DNA of 28,551 bases from a virus, in the IMG/VR virus record IMGVR_UViG_3300027805_001414, positions 1 through 28,551 of that record, one strand, 5' to 3'. This document shows, in pieces, positions 1 to 8,435 of this stretch (position 1 is the first letter of the stretch; every line of letters starts with the position of its first letter). The notes under the pieces were generated by a model that did no database searches, was not told the DNA's origin, and saw only the letters and a list, made by a program, of their open reading frames with translations. The position numbers were made by a program, and so were the translations under genes.

Positions 1-690
1 ACAGTAGACTACACAAACACACTTGTTACTACACTTCAAAACAATGGTATAGTTGCAAATACTGTAGCAAATAACTCTGTTTTGGTTACCCTTCTAAGAG
101 ACTCTGCTAACGTATCTGCCAACAGTGGTGCATACAACCTAGTTGCAACTAGTGCTTATAGCAATACTTTAGTAAATACAATTCAAAATAATGGTATTGT
201 GGCCAATACAGTGGCTAATAACTCTGTTTTGATTACACTACTAAGAGATTCGGCTAACGTATCAGCTAACAGCGGAGCGTACAATCTTATCAGTTCTGTT
301 GGATACACTAACACTGTAGCCAACGTGATTGTCAATGGCGGAACAGTTCCAAATGTTATTGCTAATAATGCAACTGTTCTGAACCAGCTTTATACCAATG
401 CCAACACAAAAACCAATGAGATAATTTATAGCGTAGGCTTTACAAACAACGTTACAAACTCATTCATTGCTACACAGTCTAGTAACATTTCCAATGCTGT
501 TCTAGCTAATACCGTAGTTCTAAACACAATCTACGATAACGCAAACTTAATTGCTAATTCTACAGCTTCAAATGTGGTATTCAGTAATGCGTTCATTGAT
601 TCAGCAGTCACTCTTTTGATTGCACAAGGTCAGCTCGCTAATGCTGTTCTTCAAGATCCAAATGTTACCACAACGATCTATAACACAGCC
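1..690 (+). repeat. Degenerate 49-residue (147-bp) tandem repeats in fibre gene
   Basis: Repeat units begin at about 76, 223, 370, 514 and 661, with a partial copy before base 76. The first two are close copies (SVLxTLLRDSANVSANSGAYNL followed by YxNT...NGxVxNxxANN). Later units keep only the VLNxxYxNAN core. Spacings are 147, 147, 144 and 147 bases. All lie inside the fibre reading frame. Confidence 0.8.
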
Positions 691-2160
691 AACCTTCAAG
701 TAAGCAACTATCTTGCTAACACAAATATCAATGCTGCTTGGTCACAGGCTAACACAGCATATGTTAGAGCAAATGTATCTTATGATGTTGCACAATCAGC
801 ATTTACCAAAGCTAATACTTCTGGTACAGATGCAGACAACGCATTTACCAAAGCTAACACTGCTGCTACAGATTCAGTTAGTGCTTTCGCTAAGGCTAAT
901 TCAGCAGGTACAGATGCAGTTAGTGCTTTCGCTAAGGCTAATTCAGCAGGTACAGATGCCGTCAATGCCTTCAGTAAAGCTAACACTGCTGCTACAGATT
1001 CAGTTAATGCTTTTGCTAAGGCTAACACTGCTGCTACAAATGCTGTTAATGCGTTTGGTAAAGCTAATACAGCAGGCACAGATGCAACTACTGCATTAAC
1101 AAACGCAACTAATGCTTTTGCTAAGGCTAACACTTCTGGTACAGATGCAACAAATGCTTTTGCTAAAGCCAATACAGCAGGTACAGATGCAGTTAGTGCT
1201 TTTGCTAAAGCCAATACAGCAGGTACAGATGCAACTACCGCATTAACAAACGTAACTAATGCCTTCGGTAAAGCCAATACAGCAGGCACAGACGCAACTA
1301 ATGCCTTTGCTAAAGCTAACACTGCTGGCACAGATGCAGTTAGTGCTTTTGCTAAAGCTAACACTGCTGGTACAGATGCAACTACTGCATTAACAAACGC
1401 AACTAATGCCTTTGCTAAAGCTAACACTGCTGGCACAGATGCAGTCAATGCCTTCGGTAAAGCTAACACTGCTGCTACAAATGCTGTTAGTGCTTTTGCT
1501 AAGGCTAATTCAGCAGGTACAGATGCGACTCTAGCATTAACGAATGTGACAAATGCGTTTGGTAAAGCTAATACAGCAGGCACAGATGCAACTAATGCTT
1601 TTGTAAACGCTAACGCGGCATACAGTCAGGCCAATGCAGCATTTGTCGCTGCCAATACTGGATTAGTTGGACAAGTTGCATACGGGCAAGCTAATCTAGC
1701 ATATTCACAGGCTAATGCTGCATTTACCAAAGCTAACACTGCCGGTGCAGCAATCAATCTTTACGATGATGCTATTGATGCGACTCGTTATGTTGTGTTT
1801 GTAAATTCAACAACAGGTAATGTTTCTGCGATGAACGTTTCTTCTAGCGGATTAACATTCAATCCAAGTACAGGAACGCTTAATGCTACTATATTCAATT
1901 CTCTATCTGATTTAAATAAAAAGACAGATGTTGTCGTTATTGAACATGCTGTAGACAAGACTTCTCAGTTGCAGGGTGTTCAATTTATTTGGAAACAAAA
2001 CGGACTTCCTTCAGCTGGTATCATAGCTCAAGACCTACAAAAGGTTATGCCAGAACTGGTAAGTGAAGATATGTCTGTTAACTACTCAGGTATAATTGGT
2101 CTTCTTGTTGAAGCTATAAAAGAACTTAACGAACGTATTACAAAACTGGAAAACAAATAA
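1..2160 (+). CDS. Repeat-rich tail fibre protein with C-terminal S74 autochaperone (5' partial)
   Basis: The frame is open from base 1, so the gene starts upstream of the window; the TTG at 82 is internal. 719 residues are visible. The N-terminal 230 residues are degenerate 49-residue repeats. The middle (bases 799-1596) is a coiled-coil-like array of 14-residue AFAKANTAGTDAxN units with 7-residue inserts. The C-terminal ~125 residues match the endosialidase-type intramolecular chaperone (peptidase S74): an FNPSTGTL lead-in, a SDLNKK motif (serine codon at 1906) with lysine five residues after the serine, then the GIIAQDLQKVMPELV and NYSGIIGLLVEAIKEL segments and a terminal helix. In this family the chaperone drives fibre trimerisation and cuts itself off before that serine. 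The stop abuts the next ATG. The role as a long fibre or receptor-binding protein is inferred from family and context. Confidence 0.85.
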   Translation, partial: TVDYTNTLVTTLQNNGIVANTVANNSVLVTLLRDSANVSANSGAYNLVATSAYSNTLVNTIQNNGIVANTVANNSVLITLLRDSANVSANSGAYNLISSVGYTNTVANVIVNGGTVPNVIANNATVLNQLYTNANTKTNEIIYSVGFTNNVTNSFIATQSSNISNAVLANTVVLNTIYDNANLIANSTASNVVFSNAFIDSAVTLLIAQGQLANAVLQDPNVTTTIYNTANLQVSNYLANTNINAAWSQANTAYVRANVSYDVAQSAFTKANTSGTDADNAFTKANTAATDSVSAFAKANSAGTDAVSAFAKANSAGTDAVNAFSKANTAATDSVNAFAKANTAATNAVNAFGKANTAGTDATTALTNATNAFAKANTSGTDATNAFAKANTAGTDAVSAFAKANTAGTDATTALTNVTNAFGKANTAGTDATNAFAKANTAGTDAVSAFAKANTAGTDATTALTNATNAFAKANTAGTDAVNAFGKANTAATNAVSAFAKANSAGTDATLALTNVTNAFGKANTAGTDATNAFVNANAAYSQANAAFVAANTGLVGQVAYGQANLAYSQANAAFTKANTAGAAINLYDDAIDATRYVVFVNSTTGNVSAMNVSSSGLTFNPSTGTLNATIFNSLSDLNKKTDVVVIEHAVDKTSQLQGVQFIWKQNGLPSAGIIAQDLQKVMPELVSEDMSVNYSGIIGLLVEAIKELNERITKLENK
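799..1596 (+). repeat. 14-residue coiled-coil repeat array, 17 units
   Basis: There are seventeen consecutive units of the type AFAKANTAGTDAVN. Thirteen are 42 bp and four are 63 bp, the longer ones carrying a 7-residue TTALTNA-type insert. The total of 266 codons fits this count exactly. Units are multiples of seven residues with alanine and aliphatic or aromatic positions recurring, consistent with a heptad coiled coil in a trimeric fibre shaft. From about 1080 the order long-short-short repeats, giving a 147-bp superperiod. Synonymous variation between units is modest, suggesting recent expansion or gene conversion. Confidence 0.85.
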
Positions 2161-2499
2161 ATGGCAGCATATGTAGAACTCTTCATGGATCAGGGTGCAA
2201 CATTCAACAATGTGATAAATCTCTCTGATGATTTGACGAACGCAAACATTAACATTTCTGGTTACATCGTTCGCAGTCAGATGCGAAGATCATACTATTC
2301 AACTAATGCTTCAGCCAATATCACTTGCACTATAACAGATGCGATCAATGGTGAAATTACCATGAACTTACCTGCAAATACGACAGCAAACATAAAGGCT
2401 GGTCGTTATTTGTTTGATTTAGAAACAGTAGACACTGCTGGTATAACTTCTAGGGTTCTAGAGGGAATCATAACAGTAACCCCAGAAATCACAAGGTAA
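2161..2499 (+). CDS. Small virion-associated protein, Ig-like beta fold suspected
   Basis: 112 residues, with ATG directly after the upstream stop. The protein is beta-rich with no transmembrane segment. The pattern DQGATFNNVINLSDD, then SGYIVRSQMRRSYYS, then AGRYLFDLETVD and VLEGIITVTPEITR, resembles a small protein family I recall from T4-like cyanophages and related marine phages, found beside tail-fibre genes. Its function is not established. Position inside the fibre operon suggests a fibre-attachment, capping or decoration role, which is inference. No catalytic motif is visible. Confidence 0.7.
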   Translation: MAAYVELFMDQGATFNNVINLSDDLTNANINISGYIVRSQMRRSYYSTNASANITCTITDAINGEITMNLPANTTANIKAGRYLFDLETVDTAGITSRVLEGIITVTPEITR

Positions 2500-2504
2500 A
2501 ACAA

Positions 2505-2744
2505 ATGGCAGTAAAAGTAACTCTTGTATCAGATGCAAAAAATAGAATATCAATAAATAGTCAACAGCGAAAAACTGTTAGAACCGTTTCTGTTACTCCA
2601 GACTTAAGTTCTATCTCTACACTTGGTTCTTTGTCGGATGTTAACGCAACAGATCCAAATGAAAATGAAACACTCGTTTATGATGAAGCAAGCGGAAAGT
2701 ACATAGTAAAGACGTTGCCAAATATAAGCGGAGGAACTTTCTGA
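2505..2744 (+). CDS. Small structural-type protein with C-terminal GGTF
   Basis: 79 residues. The start ATG at 2505 follows an AAGG Shine-Dalgarno at the end of the previous gene. The protein is hydrophilic and contains SISTLGSLSDVNATDPNENETLVYD, a motif reminiscent of connector segments in marine phage fibre proteins, where a similar phrase precedes the repetitive shaft. It ends in GGTF, as does the protein encoded at 2746-4305. The bases encoding that tail (2730-2736) also provide the Shine-Dalgarno of the next gene. Function is unknown; it is probably a virion or fibre-connecting protein. Confidence 0.65.
   Translation: MAVKVTLVSDAKNRISINSQQRKTVRTVSVTPDLSSISTLGSLSDVNATDPNENETLVYDEASGKYIVKTLPNISGGTF
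2730..2736 (+). promoter_or_regulatory. Strong Shine-Dalgarno embedded in C-terminal codons of preceding gene
   Basis: GGAGGAA lies 9 bases before the ATG at 2746. It also encodes the GG of the terminal GGTF of the upstream protein, so this coding end doubles as the ribosome-binding site. Confidence 0.7.
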
Positions 2745-2745
2745 T

Positions 2746-4305
2746 ATGGCAAATACAGTAATTCAAATTAAAAGATCAACTTCTACTGCTACGCCAACGA
2801 ACGGTTCCTTATCTACTGCTGAACCAGCATACTCATTTAATTCTGATAAGCTTTTCTTAGGTAATACAAGTGGCACAGGCGTTATTGAGATTGGTGGTAA
2901 GTATTGGGTAGATACAACAAAAGCTGCATTTGATCAGGCTAACGCAGCTTACAGTACAGCAAATACTGGTTTAACCGTCAGTGCTGCTTTCACTCAAGCC
3001 AATACATCTAGAGATCATGCTAACGCTGCTCATTTAACAGCTAATGCTGGATTTGATCAAGCCAATACTTCATACACACACGCGAATGCAGCCCATCTCA
3101 CTGCTAACGCAGGATTTGTTCAAGCAAATACTGCTAGAACTCACGCGAACGCAGCACATCTAACTGCTAACGCTGCATTTGATCAAGCCAATACAGCTAG
3201 AACTGGTGCTAATACTGTTGGTGATTATGCTAATTCTGCATTCTCAACTGCTAACATTGCATACAATACAGCAAATATTGCTTGGGCTGTTGCTAACAGC
3301 AAGTTCTCATCCAACGGTGGTTCAATCACTGGTGATGTTTCAATTACTGGTAATCTTAGTCTTTCTGGTAATACTCAGTTCATCAACGTTTCAACATATG
3401 CAGTATCAGATCCTTTAATCTATCTTGCTTCAAATAACTATACTTCAGATATTGTTGATATTGGTTTCATTGCTAACTATAATAATGGTTCAGCAAATCT
3501 TCATACAGGTTTATTCCGTGAACATGTCAACAAAGAATACTATCTGTTCCAAGGTTATACAGAAGAACCTTCAAATAATCATATTGATCCTAATGCTAAC
3601 GGATTTACCATTGCTGTTCTTAATGCTGATCTGAGAACCAGTAATCTGGTTCTAGGTGGTGTCAATGCTATCACTTGGATTACATCGGCATATGATCAGG
3701 CTAACACAGCTAGACTACATGCCAACGGTGCATTCTTAAACTCAAATGCTGCATATGATCAGGCTAACACTGCAAGAGTACATGCTAATGCAGCACACCT
3801 AACTGCTAATGCAGGATTTGACCAAGCTAATACCGCTTATACTCACGCAAATGCTTCTTTCTTAAATGCAAATGCAGCTTATGTTCAAGCTAACACAGCA
3901 AGAGATCATGCTAACACTGTATATACTCAAGCAAATACCGCTAGAGATTTAGCTAATACCGCTGATACAAACGCAGTCAATGCTTTCGGTAAAGCTAATA
4001 CAGCAGGTACAGATGCTGTCAATGCATACTCTCTAGCCAACAATGGTTTTGCACAGGCTAATACCGCAAGAGATCAAGCTAATACTGCACTCACAGCAGC
4101 AGCTAACGGATCATATATCAGCACAGGTATTGTTAAAGTGCCTTATGGTGGCACTGGAATGGTAACGTTCACAACAAACGGCATTCTATATGGAAACTCA
4201 TCTGGTGATCTAAAAGTAACCTCAGCAGGTACAGAAGGGCAAGTCCTTCAAGCATCCTCTTCTGGAATTCCAAACTTTGGTATGCTAGATGGAGGAACAT
4301 TCTAA
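2746..4305 (+). CDS. Tail fibre protein with AxxANTA repeats
   Basis: 519 residues. The N-terminus (MANTVIQIKRSTSTATPTNG...) is a fibre-attachment type shared with the gene at 4776 and seen in many marine phage fibres. It is followed by short AFDQANTARTHANAAHLTANA coiled-coil-like repeats (about residues 60-185). A compact beta-rich domain (about 195-305) contains DPLIYLASNNYTSDIVDIGF and LFREHxNKxYYLFQGY. A second repeat block follows, then a glycine/threonine-rich C-terminal segment (VKVPYGGTGM) ending in DGGTF. There is no S74 domain. The central beta domain is duplicated in the 985-residue fibre at 4776-7733. GGAGG at 2730-2734 is the ribosome-binding site. Confidence 0.8.
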   Translation: MANTVIQIKRSTSTATPTNGSLSTAEPAYSFNSDKLFLGNTSGTGVIEIGGKYWVDTTKAAFDQANAAYSTANTGLTVSAAFTQANTSRDHANAAHLTANAGFDQANTSYTHANAAHLTANAGFVQANTARTHANAAHLTANAAFDQANTARTGANTVGDYANSAFSTANIAYNTANIAWAVANSKFSSNGGSITGDVSITGNLSLSGNTQFINVSTYAVSDPLIYLASNNYTSDIVDIGFIANYNNGSANLHTGLFREHVNKEYYLFQGYTEEPSNNHIDPNANGFTIAVLNADLRTSNLVLGGVNAITWITSAYDQANTARLHANGAFLNSNAAYDQANTARVHANAAHLTANAGFDQANTAYTHANASFLNANAAYVQANTARDHANTVYTQANTARDLANTADTNAVNAFGKANTAGTDAVNAYSLANNGFAQANTARDQANTALTAAANGSYISTGIVKVPYGGTGMVTFTTNGILYGNSSGDLKVTSAGTEGQVLQASSSGIPNFGMLDGGTF

Positions 4306-4323
4306 CATTGAAAGGTATTCGTT

Positions 4324-4776
4324 ATGATTGATCAGGGCAAGTTTATAAACACATATATTGATATCATTATCAATCAACTTCTAGAAGGTGTCAAAACAAA
4401 TCTGCAACTACAAACCCAAGTAAAAGTTGGCGAATTTGTAGTTGCAGATAAAGATCAGTTGATCGCTGCACTAACTCAGCAATTGAATGAAAACAAAGTT
4501 GCTGAAGATTGGAAAGTAAAATATGAAAGTGCGGAAAGCAATTACAATTCCATACTAGGTAAACTTAAGCATATGGACACTTTACTTGCACAGATTAGTG
4601 ATATGAAGAAAATGATCTTTGAAAAAGATGCTGTGATTGGTAGTCTCAAACAAGAGATTGATGAGCTGAAAAACCCCAAAAAAGTCATAAATACAAAGAT
4701 AGCGAAAAAAAAGGAAGAACCTTTGATGATAATCTCAGAGGATAAAAAACAAGACAAATCGTTAGATGACTTTTAA
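4324..4776 (+). CDS. Small coiled-coil protein of unknown function
   Basis: 150 residues, preceded by GAAAGG about 7 bases before the ATG. The N-terminal half (IDIIINQLLEGVKTNLQLQTQVKV) and the long charged stretch to about residue 115 are predicted by eye to be helical, with heptad-like leucine and isoleucine spacing. The C-terminal tail is lysine-rich (KKKEEP), then acidic (SLDDF). Similar coiled-coil proteins sit among fibre genes in T4-like marine phages. A chaperone or fibre-assembly role is possible, but nothing in the sequence proves it. Its stop overlaps the next start by one base (TAATG), suggesting translational coupling with the 985-residue fibre. Confidence 0.7.
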   Translation: MIDQGKFINTYIDIIINQLLEGVKTNLQLQTQVKVGEFVVADKDQLIAALTQQLNENKVAEDWKVKYESAESNYNSILGKLKHMDTLLAQISDMKKMIFEKDAVIGSLKQEIDELKNPKKVINTKIAKKKEEPLMIISEDKKQDKSLDDF

Positions 4777-7733
4777 TGGCCAACACAGTAATTGCACTTA
4801 AGAAATCAGCTACACCTTCAGCAGCACCAGCAGCACTAGCCAATGGTGAGTTGGCCCTTAACTATGCTGATGGTAAACTATACTATAAACATGCTAATGG
4901 TACGATTGCGTCTATCAGTGGAAATGAACCAAATTATTTTGGCACAGTAAACGCAAACAGTGTACTGATCGTCTCTGATACTCCCGGTGATATTTTAAGC
5001 ATTACACCAGGTAACAATATCAGCATTGTTGGTGATGCTGTCAATGATAGTGTTACAATTGGTTTAAAAGATGATGTAACAGTTCCTGGGCTTCTTTCAA
5101 TAACCGCAGCTAGTGGTGATGAAGGTGGTGAAATAAGACTTGCAAATGCAATCACAAACTCTCTTCTCGCTGGTCCTGTAAACATTGATATCTTTAGAAA
5201 TCAACTAAGATTTTTTGTGTCTGGTGGAGATGCAAGAGGCGCATTTATTAATCTAGCATCTACAAGTGCTGGTGTTGGTACCGATCTTTTAGCTTCATCT
5301 ACAGATGCTGTTGCCAGAACAACAGCCAATGCTGCGTTTGACAAAGCCAATGCTGCTTTACCAAATGTTTCGGGTACATGGTTTAATGGCACTCTAACAG
5401 CAAGTGTAAGTTTTGCAGCAGATAAAATAGTATCATCTAACAATGGTAACAGTGAAAATTTCAAAGTTGGTGATGATGCTTGGATTGGTGATTATAATAC
5501 AGCCAATTCATTAAAAGTTAAAGGGCAACAAAATTCTTCAATTGGTTATATTAGTTTCGGCATTGACGATGCAAAAGCACTAGGGCGTGCAGGTACAGGT
5601 CCACTCACATATGATGGAAGCACTGTTTGGCACGCTGGTAATGATGGTACAGGATCTACTTTAGATGCTGATCTTCTTGATGGGCAGCATGGTTCTTACT
5701 ATGGTACTGCCACTGATGTAACAGCGGCGTTTGCAAAAGCTAATGCAGCAAATCTATTAGCATTCAATACTGGCGCTGGTGCCAATGCTTATGCTCAAGC
5801 AGTAGGAACAGCTGGTAACAGCTATACGGTCACAGTAGGCGCGGCAGCTAACGGTTGGGCTAATACCATTTCAGATACAAGAGCGATTGCGTCTAATGCT
5901 TATGCTGAAGCAGTAGGCACTGCTGGTAATGTTTATGCTGAAGCAGTAGGCACTGCTGGTAATGTTTATGCTAGGGAAGTTGGTACTGCTGGTAACAGCT
6001 ATACTGTTACTGTTGGTGCAGCATCTAATGGTTGGGCTAATACCATATCTGCAACTCGTTCTACAGCTTCTAATGCTTATGCTGAAACAGTAGGCACTGC
6101 TGGTAATGCTTATACACAAACTGTTGGTACAGCAGGTAACTCTTATACTCAGACTGTAGGCACTGCTGGTAACAGCTACACAATTATTGTTGGTGCAGCA
6201 GCCAATGGATGGGCAAACTCAGTTAGTGTAGATGCTAAAGGATATGCAAACTCTACATTTGTAAAGTTGACAGCATCAAGTCAAACTATAACTGGCGATG
6301 TTAACATTGTTGGTACGTTAACGCTATCTGGAAATACAGTAATTATTGATGCGACAAGATTAGAAATTGATGATCCACTTATCTACTTAGCTGGCAACAA
6401 TTATACTTCTGACATTGTAGACATTGGTTTTATTGCTAACTATGTCAACGCAACTGGTTCTAATGTTCACACAGGTTTATATCGTGAACATGATGACAAG
6501 ATGTACTATCTGTTCCAAGGTTATGACAAAGAACCAGCAAACAATCACATAGGCGCATTGTCAAACAATATGACACTTGCTGTTCTCAATGCTGATCTGA
6601 GAACAAGCAATTTAACTCTAGCTGGAACAAATACAGTTGTTTGGATTAGATCATCATATGATCAAGCTAACACTGCTAGAACTCATGCAAATACTGCTTT
6701 TGCTAAAGCCAACTCCGCTCTCGCTAACACATCTGATGTTTCTTTTAACGGCAATCTAAATTTTCCAACAGGTAATGTAGGCATTGGTACAACTTCTCCT
6801 GTTGTGAAACTTGTAGTTTCCAACGCTGGAGCACAAGGCTTTGAGTTTAATCCTAATTCTTCTGGATTGGCACAGATTGAGACGTATAACCGATCAACTG
6901 CTGCATACTATGGATTCCGAATAAACGCAGACGACATTCGCTTACACACTGGAGCATCTGCCACCGAACGTATGCGCCTTACCGCAGCGGGTGATTTGCT
7001 GGTGGGGCGGACCAGTAGCTCTGGTCTTGGGCAAATTCAAAGTACAATTGGGGCTGACCTCGCTACTGACAGCGGCAACGTCTATCTGGTTCGTGGTGGC
7101 GGTAACGTAGGTATTGGTACTTCATCACCAACTGAAACATTACATATCAATGGCACAACTAGAATAGATGGCGCTGGCGGTTTAAGAATATTCAAAAATG
7201 GATCCGATTCCATATCAAGTCAACTATATGTTGCAGATCAAAATAATTCCAAAGCATTCAATTGGCAGTTAAACGCTGACAATAGTGCTTTAGATTTTTA
7301 CACTTATAATGGTTCTTGGATAAGAAGAATAACATATAGTGTTGATGGTAACGTAGGTATTGGCACTGCTTCTCCATCATATACTTTACAGGTCAATGGT
7401 TCTTTTGCCGCTACAACCAAATCGTTCGTTATTGATCACCCAACAAAACCTGGAATGAAACTCAGATATGGTTCTCTTGAAGGTCCTGAAAATGGTGTGT
7501 ACGTGCGCGGGCGTGTGCATGGCCCACACATCTATCTTCCTGATTATTGGAAAGGTTTGGTTGATGAAAACTCTATCACAGTATCACTTACACCAATTGC
7601 CAAGACAGAAATGCCTTCGGTATTGAGTTATAACAACGAAAAGATTGTTCTACATTCTGATAGTCCTATTGATTGCTTCTATCATGTGTTTGGTGAACGT
7701 AAAGATGTAGACAAACTCATCGTGGAGTACTGA
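4776..7733 (+). CDS. Large tail fibre protein (985 aa)
   Basis: The MANTVIALKKSATPSAAPAA start is the same attachment type as the 2746 fibre. The segments in order are: N-terminal beta region; an E-G-G-E-I-R-L-A motif region (~110-170); a WHAGNDG-LDADLLDGQHGSYYG fibre motif (~285-310); 11-residue YAEAVGTAGNV repeats (bases ~5790-6240); a beta domain with DPLIYLAGNNYTSDIVDIGF shared with the 2746 gene; three NVGIGT motifs that typically end shaft segments; and a C-terminal ~110-residue domain (FVIDHPTKPGMKLRYGSLEG ... FYHVFGERKDVDKLIVEY) that I recall as a conserved fibre tip in cyanophage-type fibres. No S74 motif is present. A GC-rich island lies at about 6950-7110. Role: long fibre or adhesin (inferred from family). 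Confidence 0.85.
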   Translation: MANTVIALKKSATPSAAPAALANGELALNYADGKLYYKHANGTIASISGNEPNYFGTVNANSVLIVSDTPGDILSITPGNNISIVGDAVNDSVTIGLKDDVTVPGLLSITAASGDEGGEIRLANAITNSLLAGPVNIDIFRNQLRFFVSGGDARGAFINLASTSAGVGTDLLASSTDAVARTTANAAFDKANAALPNVSGTWFNGTLTASVSFAADKIVSSNNGNSENFKVGDDAWIGDYNTANSLKVKGQQNSSIGYISFGIDDAKALGRAGTGPLTYDGSTVWHAGNDGTGSTLDADLLDGQHGSYYGTATDVTAAFAKANAANLLAFNTGAGANAYAQAVGTAGNSYTVTVGAAANGWANTISDTRAIASNAYAEAVGTAGNVYAEAVGTAGNVYAREVGTAGNSYTVTVGAASNGWANTISATRSTASNAYAETVGTAGNAYTQTVGTAGNSYTQTVGTAGNSYTIIVGAAANGWANSVSVDAKGYANSTFVKLTASSQTITGDVNIVGTLTLSGNTVIIDATRLEIDDPLIYLAGNNYTSDIVDIGFIANYVNATGSNVHTGLYREHDDKMYYLFQGYDKEPANNHIGALSNNMTLAVLNADLRTSNLTLAGTNTVVWIRSSYDQANTARTHANTAFAKANSALANTSDVSFNGNLNFPTGNVGIGTTSPVVKLVVSNAGAQGFEFNPNSSGLAQIETYNRSTAAYYGFRINADDIRLHTGASATERMRLTAAGDLLVGRTSSSGLGQIQSTIGADLATDSGNVYLVRGGGNVGIGTSSPTETLHINGTTRIDGAGGLRIFKNGSDSISSQLYVADQNNSKAFNWQLNADNSALDFYTYNGSWIRRITYSVDGNVGIGTASPSYTLQVNGSFAATTKSFVIDHPTKPGMKLRYGSLEGPENGVYVRGRVHGPHIYLPDYWKGLVDENSITVSLTPIAKTEMPSVLSYNNEKIVLHSDSPIDCFYHVFGERKDVDKLIVEY
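5790..6240 (+). repeat. 11-residue (33-bp) repeats in large fibre gene
   Basis: The unit is Y-A-E-A-V-G-T-A-G-N-x. Copies at 5901-5933 and 5934-5966 are identical at the base level. Further diverged copies run to about 6180, interrupted by three longer SYTVTVGAAANGWANT blocks. An eleven-residue period can indicate a right-handed coiled coil or a regular fibre shaft; the structural reading is inference. Confidence 0.8.
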
Positions 7734-7736
7734 CGA

Positions 7737-8435
7737 ATGGGTGTCGGTTATAATCCAAAAATTGTTACTAGTGGATTAGTTTTATGTTTGGATGCAAGCA
7801 ATACTAAGTCATATCCCGGTTCTAGTACAACATGGTTTGATTTGAGTCCATCAAAGTTGAATTTTACAGTAAATGCTTCATTTATAAACAATCAAGGATT
7901 GTCCACAGGGGCTTCTGCTTCTTCAGCAACAACATCTTTATTAGACACAGATTTTCATACAATTTTGTTTATGTTTAAAATTAATTCAAATGTTACTTAT
8001 CCTAATGGTTATAGTGGTAGTTGGGACAAAATATTTTCTTTTAATGCAGGCGGCAGCGATAGAACACCTGGAGTTTGGAGATATCCGGGTGAAAGAAGAA
8101 TTCACTGGAGATATGATCCTTCTAATTCAGGTGTAGATTTTGATTCAACAGCCTCAGCAGGTTATCCTGCACCTGGTATTGAATTTACGATAGACAAGTG
8201 GTATTACATGGGTGTTACTAAATCGGGAGCAACTGCAACGCCTCATGTAAATGGCGTTAATTTTACAAGTCAAACAGTATCAAATCCTAAAACTGCTGGA
8301 AATACTGCAATAACTTTATTTGAATACTATTCTTCCAGTGCTATTATGAATTGTATTCATGTTTACAATCGTGCATTAACAACAGCAGAAGTCCAACAAA
8401 ACTTCAATGCTCTTCGTGGGAGATTTGGTATCTAA
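7737..8435 (+). CDS. LamG/concanavalin A-like domain protein 1
   Basis: 232 residues. A GGAG inside the last codons of the upstream gene lies 9 bases before this ATG. The N-terminus KIVTSGLVLCLDASNTKSYPG and the C-terminus YNRALTTAEVQQNFNALRG plus RFGI frame a single LamG/laminin-G-like jelly-roll, recognisable by the FTIDKWYYMGVTKSGATATPHVNG strand pattern. Such domains in phages usually act in fibre or baseplate-associated carbohydrate binding. It is the shortest of three adjacent paralogues. No hydrolase catalytic residues are evident, so binding rather than cleavage is the likelier role (inference). Confidence 0.75.
   Translation: MGVGYNPKIVTSGLVLCLDASNTKSYPGSSTTWFDLSPSKLNFTVNASFINNQGLSTGASASSATTSLLDTDFHTILFMFKINSNVTYPNGYSGSWDKIFSFNAGGSDRTPGVWRYPGERRIHWRYDPSNSGVDFDSTASAGYPAPGIEFTIDKWYYMGVTKSGATATPHVNGVNFTSQTVSNPKTAGNTAITLFEYYSSSAIMNCIHVYNRALTTAEVQQNFNALRGRFGI

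Noticed and set aside
82-90. TTG at 82 as the start of the first gene
   Set aside because: The frame is open from base 1 and the repeat pattern continues upstream, so the gene is truncated by the window edge.
780-1583. Long minus-strand open frame (267 codons) across the fibre repeats
   Set aside because: It is the mirror of the repeated sense codons; the sense frame has clear fibre domains and an S74 end.
799-1596. CRISPR array or microsatellite
   Set aside because: Units are in frame, contiguous and without spacers; they encode a protein shaft.
4685-4692. CATAAATA inside the coiled-coil gene as a late promoter
   Set aside because: One mismatch to the late word, inside a coding region in an AT-rich genome; chance is likely.
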